Assembly: GCA_907165275.2 (NCBI GenBank)
Contig: OU015662.1
Location: 9,121,501-9,185,500 of the forward strand
Source of the DNA: Zygaena filipendulae
Taxonomy: Eukaryota; Arthropoda; Insecta; Lepidoptera; Zygaenidae
Length of the DNA: 64,000 nt
Reading direction: 5' to 3'
Below the pieces are notes generated by a model. The model did not search any database, was not told the DNA's origin, and saw nothing but the letters and a program-made list of their open reading frames with translations. Position numbers and translations under genes: made by a program. Within the stretch, counting starts at the first letter, position 1, and each line of letters starts with the position of its first letter. Below are positions 59,270-64,000 of the stretch, piece after piece.

Positions 59270-59289
59270 ACGTATTCATGTTATAGCCC

Positions 59290-61680
59290 AAGAGCTATTG
59301 AAGGCTAAGGTTACGTCATTTCAATGTGTAGATATAGATATTTTTTTTCTATACAATGTTGGCTATTGTTTCCTCATTGAACTCTGGAACATGGTTCAAA
59401 CAAAAAAACGTAGATTAATGATTCCATCCAGTGAAATGTTTTTGTCTGTTTTTTTTTTTATAAAAAGTTTCTAGGAGCGTGTTTCCAACATTGAGATGGT
59501 GAACGTATTTATGGTGTCGGCCACGTAACCGTAACGTTCGTTAGCTCTCAGTCTATTAGTCATGCGAGTGACAATTGAAACGGAGAAGACTTAAATACTT
59601 ACACACATTTTACGTAATGTTTCATCGAGTTAACGTGTTTTGATAAGTACGGTGTTTGTAAGTTACGTGTTGCTACTTTTCATTGTTGCTCACAGTGTGA
59701 GTATAGGGGTCCTCAGACGTTAGGGATTCGCGGCCTATAGCTAGAGTTCGCAAGGTATGTGTTGCAATTGTTACGCGGCGAACACATTTCATGTTACTAC
59801 GTCATGCTGTTGAATTTTTGACACACGTCGCATGCGTACCGGTGTTTGTTACACATTGAATACGAATCTTATGTACACACCTATTGATTATTTATTTAAG
59901 CTGTCTTACATATTTTCACCAACGTTACAGATGTTGTTGATGTTCTATGATATAGTTTTAAGAGTTTAGGTATCTACCTATTGTTAAATCTCACTAATTT
60001 TTACTAAATTCTATTAAATATGATATATTTGTAAATACACTCTAACTAAATTTGGATTTAATGTGTATATAAGAGAATGAAAATTTTTATTTAATTATGA
60101 AAACACCTAAGGTGTGAGAAATACAAATTGTTGAAAACTTAAAAATTTTGTTTTGCATCAACCGCACCCTGTTTCTTCCTCGCATAGTAAAAAGAGATTA
60201 GTACAAACTACAAAGTAAACAAAAACCGCACAGTTTGATATAGTGTGGACGATAAATCAGCGCAGTCGACACTGTTGCGTATAATTAAGTCGTGTCTTTA
60301 CAGTTTAAACAAGCAAGCGTTACATAAAAGTGCCATCGCGCAGTTGGCAACCAATGCAAACTGGACACACATTAAAAACATTAAATATTGAAAGACCGCG
60401 GCAATATTGGCACGCTACTGACATAACTTTGAGGCTTGTATTTTTACCGTGGCCGTTGTACTCGTTACTACAACAGCCCGCGCCTATGTTGACAGATACA
60501 CACACACACAATACACACCAACAGAAAAAATCCAATAGCAAGTAGGTAGTAGGTAGGTATGTAGATGACTGTGATACAATACTGTCTAAATTTATACGCT
60601 GCGCTGTTTAAATTATCTACCTATTCTGCAAGTACACATTAGGTACTTACACTGTGGATAGAGAAAGATTGGGAGGTCTACCGGATATAGAAAAAATAAA
60701 AAACCTATTTCAAAGCTCTAGGTTCTTGTGTTCTTTAGTTTGATGTGATAGTTATCGGTCAGCCTGATATTTATCGGTCCAAGTATTAGGTTTTAAACAG
60801 TTCAAAGTTGAATCTAATGTCGTCGGATAAGACTTCCACCATTTATGACGATAAGTACGAAAAATTAAAATAGCTGATAGTTAAGTAACGCCATCTGCAT
60901 TAAATGTACGCAAACAAAAAAGAAATAACTATTTAAAAAAATTATCAAATACTAAATCTGACCCAACTTCTCCATTGCTTATTTTTTAAACAGTTTTAAT
61001 TTTATTCAAAGTTTAAAAAAATAAACATTAACAAGAATAGCAATCAATTGCTATGCTTCAATTAATACAAACGTAATCAGTCGCAACCATGATTTACAAA
61101 TCTTTCAATATTATCGGATTTCGCTAACAGATGTCATTGAAATGATCATATTGATTATTGATCAAAATCTACACCGGTTTTCCATGCAACCCGGTGCCAA
61201 CGTGCATGTCTAGTTACGGCACTGTAAAACTAGGTGTCGTTGTTTTTGTTATTTGAATAGAAGTCCTAAGATAACACATGAGGTGGCGTCGTCTAGTTAA
61301 TCTGAGGGTGGCGTTGATTTGTCGGAATCGTTGGAGTCGTTGTTCCAAGGCGACACTAGTAAACTAGTAAAGGTAGGTATAATTAAAATAATAATCAAAA
61401 TCATCGATTGGTACGAATTTTATTTAGATTTAGTATAAAAATATACTAAGATAGTACTATTAAAATAACAACCATTTACATATTTAATTCACTCGAGAGT
61501 TCCAAAATGAAAAAAGATGCAAATTGATAAAATTTCCTTCTTAAAACCTACAAGTAAATCATAATTTAGTAAATAACAAAATAAACATAAAACAAAACAG
61601 AATAAATAAAATTTAATACCGTAAATGTTATAAACCTATGCAGGTTGAAAACAATAAAATTTTAATTAATAGCACATCGT
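59290..61680. other. Intergenic, no gene seen
   Basis: AT-rich. A short (AC)n run at about 60497-60512 and a GTAGGTAG-rich stretch near 60542. No coding feature is supported. Confidence 0.35.
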
Positions 61681-61685
61681 TTTTA

Positions 61686-61880
61686 TAGCCGGTTTACACT
61701 CCCATAAGTAGTAAGTTAAGCTCACCAACTGAATTTAATTGAAATGTGGACAGCAACGGGTGAGCATCCGTAAGTAAGTTCAACAATACATTTCTTCACC
61801 CTACTTACTTGCCGGCCGGCGCCCACACGTGGTTTTTACTAGCTTAGTACTTACTTACTTATGGAAGTGTAAACCGGCCA
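61686..61880. mobile_element. MITE with about 35-bp inverted ends
   Basis: TAGCCGGTTTACACTCCCAT at the left and ATGGAAGTGTAAACCGGCCA at the right are inverted copies, continuing with AAGTA/TACTT repeats. It is 195 bp with no frame. Confidence 0.75.
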
Positions 61881-62150
61881 TTACTGGAATAACTATATAA
61901 TTTTAATCAGTAACTGCTCGACAAAGCTTGTCTTTGTGCTATAAATAATTAATATTTCGCACGCCAAAATTGCGTGATTCTTTCGGGAACTCCGGAATGA
62001 AGTCTTTCTTAAGCTCACATCTGCTCCTTAGAAACTACAATACCTGTTTCAGTTTCATAGGACAAGTGGTTGTCGAGGTGTCGCATTTCTTTATTAAAAA
62101 AACGAGCGTATTTGTTTCGCCAAAGAGTCAATCACGCGCATCTATTTTTA

Positions 62151-62346
62151 CTAGCTGTTCCCCGAGGTTTCACCCGCGGTAATTTCAGAGTTCCCACGGG
62201 AATTTAGGGATAAAAAGTACCCTATGTCCTTCTCTGTATCCTTGACAACGTGCATGCCTAATTTCATGATGATTGGTTTAGCCGTTAAGGCGTGAAAGCG
62301 TAACAAACAAACAAACTCACTTTCGCATTTATAATATTAGTAGGGA
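62151..62346 (-). mobile_element. Helitron-like (Lep1-type) complete copy
   Basis: On the minus strand it starts TCCCTACTAATATTATAAAT and ends in CTAG, inserted between A and T. It has the family core (TTACGCTTTCACGCCTTAAC, CCAATCATCATGAAATTAGG, GGACATAGGGTACTTTTTAT). Confidence 0.72.
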
Positions 62347-62883
62347 TATAGTATTAAGTATACTAGTTACCTTTTATTAGACTGAGCAAGCATACATAAT
62401 ATTTACAATACTCACTATACATAATTATATTAGTATGACATACTTAAATTAAAGATCAAATAGGGACTAATATCTAGGAACAAAAAGTTGTCATTAACTT
62501 GATAATAACCGACCACTATAAAGTAAAATTCAAAGAAATTCAAGCCACATGGACTCATAATAATATGTACAAGCAGTCATCGCAAAAGTGGCCTAACACA
62601 CATTTTAGTAAGTGTACTACGGTAAACAATTTGGAACATAATATATTCACAATATTATGCTCAACTATACCTACAAAGAATCACTTTTTGTATCAAAAGC
62701 ATTCGATATTGAATTAAAATATAGAATGTTTGCTTTTTGCCTTGCATAGATGATACTATGATCCTACTACGAAAAAAATGTATTAGGCTTTTTGCTCCTA
62801 CGACGGTCGCAAATATTGTTCATTCCTCTCTTAATTCTAACGAGTTAGTATACCTACTACCTACGGCTACGGAATGAGAGCCA

Positions 62884-63032
62884 GGGGTCATATTTTTGAA
62901 TCTCTCGAATCACTCTTCGCACACGTAATCGCAAGATTCACATGTGAATGCTTAAAATATGTATAAACATTCGCACGTGAATTCGCGATTCCGTGCGTGA
63001 AAATAATTCGAGCGATTCCAAAATACGGCCTC
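62884..63032. mobile_element. Fold-back MITE, family 1 copy 2
   Basis: GGGTCATATTTTTGAATC at the left and GCGATTCCAAAATACGGCC at the right are inverted and match the ends of 5522-5720. The inner arms share TTCGCACACG-type words. Confidence 0.75.
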
Positions 63033-63100
63033 TGTTCATGAATGCGTAATTGTTAGTAACTATTCGGCGACTAATTAATCATAGTTTGAGACTTGAGTGG

Positions 63101-63346
63101 ACCGGCCGGCAGTCTCGACAACGTTTTGACAACGTTATCGTATCGATCGTTAACTAGGGACCCAAAAATCTTATCGATAAACATCATTACAGTAACCACC
63201 AATACGTAAATTGCAAGTTAAGTTTCGTGTCGAGGCTTGCATGTTTGTTTGTTACTGTGATGATGTTGATCGTTATAATCTTTGGGTCCGTAGTTAACAT
63301 TGGATACGATAATGTTGTTAAAACGCTGTCGAGACTGCCGGCCCTG
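63101..63346. mobile_element. Fold-back MITE with about 95-bp arms
   Basis: The left arm (CCGGCAGTCTCGACAACG ... CATCATTACAGTAAC) and right arm (GTTACTGTGATGATGTTGAT ... GTCGAGACTGCCGGCC) pair over about 95 bp with few mismatches. The centre is about 55 bp. Confidence 0.85.
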
Positions 63347-63695
63347 GGGCCCAATTGAAAGTTACAGATTGCAATTCGTAATTACAGTTTACATTTTACA
63401 TTTCTACATAATAACTGTATTTCTTTTCAGTGAAAAAAATACATGATAATAAAATTTTCCATAAACACATTGACACGCAAATAATATTTTAACAATTAAC
63501 GAGTATTCTAAATACTTGTACAATTTTGTTTTACAATTAGTGTAGGTACGATATTTATTGAACAAATCGACGAATATAAGTTTTTAACTAATTTGTCGGC
63601 TTGTAGATTGTAGCGTCGACAGTGATGATATTCGCATGAGATGCGATGACGAAGTTTATTACAAAATTATACAGGTAGATAGATAATATACATTA

Positions 63696-63922
63696 CTAGT
63701 TGTGCCCCGCGGTTTCACCCGCGTTAATTTCAGAATTCCCGCGGGAATTCCGGGATAAAAAGTACCCTATGTGTTAATCTGATGTAAAAGCTATATTATT
63801 GTAAAGTTTCATTTAAATCCATCCGGTACTTTTTGCGTGAAAGAGTAACAAACATCCATCCATCCATCCATCCATCCATACATACAGACTTACAAACTTT
63901 CGCGTTTATAATATTAATAGGA
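63696..63922 (-). mobile_element. Helitron-like (Lep1-type) copy with internal (CATC)n
   Basis: Inverted terminus CTAGTTGTGCCCCGCGGTTT, then CACCCGCGTTAATTTCAG and CGGGATAAAAAGTACCCTAT, ending TTTATAATATTAATAGGA. A CATC microsatellite occupies about 63854-63879. Helitron-like elements of this type are known to associate with microsatellites in Lepidoptera. Confidence 0.68.
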
Positions 63923-64000
63923 AGTAAGATTTCACAATGACGCTCGTCCACAACCCCACGGGTACTGTGAACGACGAAAACCATGGAAACCACTCTTCAC

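Larger units (their letters stand above)
57144..59285 (+). other. sr: Egr/stripe 3' UTR (inferred extent)
   Basis: AT-rich sequence after the coding frames. The first AATAAA downstream is at 59264-59269, followed by GT/T-rich sequence (TGTGTAGATA and a T-run near 59340). A UTR of about 2.1 kb is therefore inferred. It contains AU-rich elements, a GC-rich patch at 57540-57650 and a hairpin at 58414-58447. Confidence 0.5.

Overview
This window looks like lepidopteran (moth or butterfly) nuclear DNA. It is AT-rich with sharp GC-rich islands. It carries Helitron-like elements of the Lep1 type in both orientations, tRNA-derived SINEs, fold-back MITEs, Tc1/mariner relics and R2/R4-group and jockey-like LINE fragments. 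I see no bacterial operons, CRISPR arrays, rRNA or intact tRNA genes.

The only protein-coding gene I can support is an Egr-family zinc-finger transcription factor, the orthologue of vertebrate EGR1-4 and Drosophila stripe (sr), on the + strand from about 14.5 to 59.3 kb. First exon A (CDS 14896-15154) lies in a CpG-rich island. The common last exon (56062-56999) encodes the Egr linker motif and all three C2H2 fingers. A second coding exon, B (53071-53272), lies 2.8 kb upstream of the last exon behind its own promoter-like block: CRE, inverted CCAAT, CArG-like box, TATA-like box and initiator in textbook order. Exons A and B both end in the same phase with the same final base. They are therefore best read as alternative first exons, giving proteins of 398 and 379 residues. 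The coding pattern continues in frame for 47 codons past the annotated UAG stop, which suggests stop-codon readthrough. The 3' UTR is AT-rich, with two AU-rich instability nonamers and a perfect 13-bp hairpin.

Layout: 1-13.4 kb is intergenic with several MITEs and an old composite repeat. 13.4-15.15 kb holds promoter A and exon A. 15.2-52.7 kb is intron A, which contains a Tc1-like pseudogene (19.4-20.7 kb), a mariner-type element nested in a fold-back MITE (21.5-22.6 kb), a very young LTR retrotransposon carrying dead LINE fragments (30.4-36.8 kb), a large fold-back element (42.8-43.2 kb) and about a dozen short GC-rich islands that may be enhancers. 52.7-57.1 kb holds promoter B, exon B and the last exon. 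57.1-59.3 kb is the 3' UTR. 59.3-64 kb is intergenic with three MITEs and two Helitron-like copies.

Four exact copies of the optimal Egr binding site (GCGTGGGCG) occur in the window, two of them 13 bp apart in promoter A, which suggests that the gene regulates itself.
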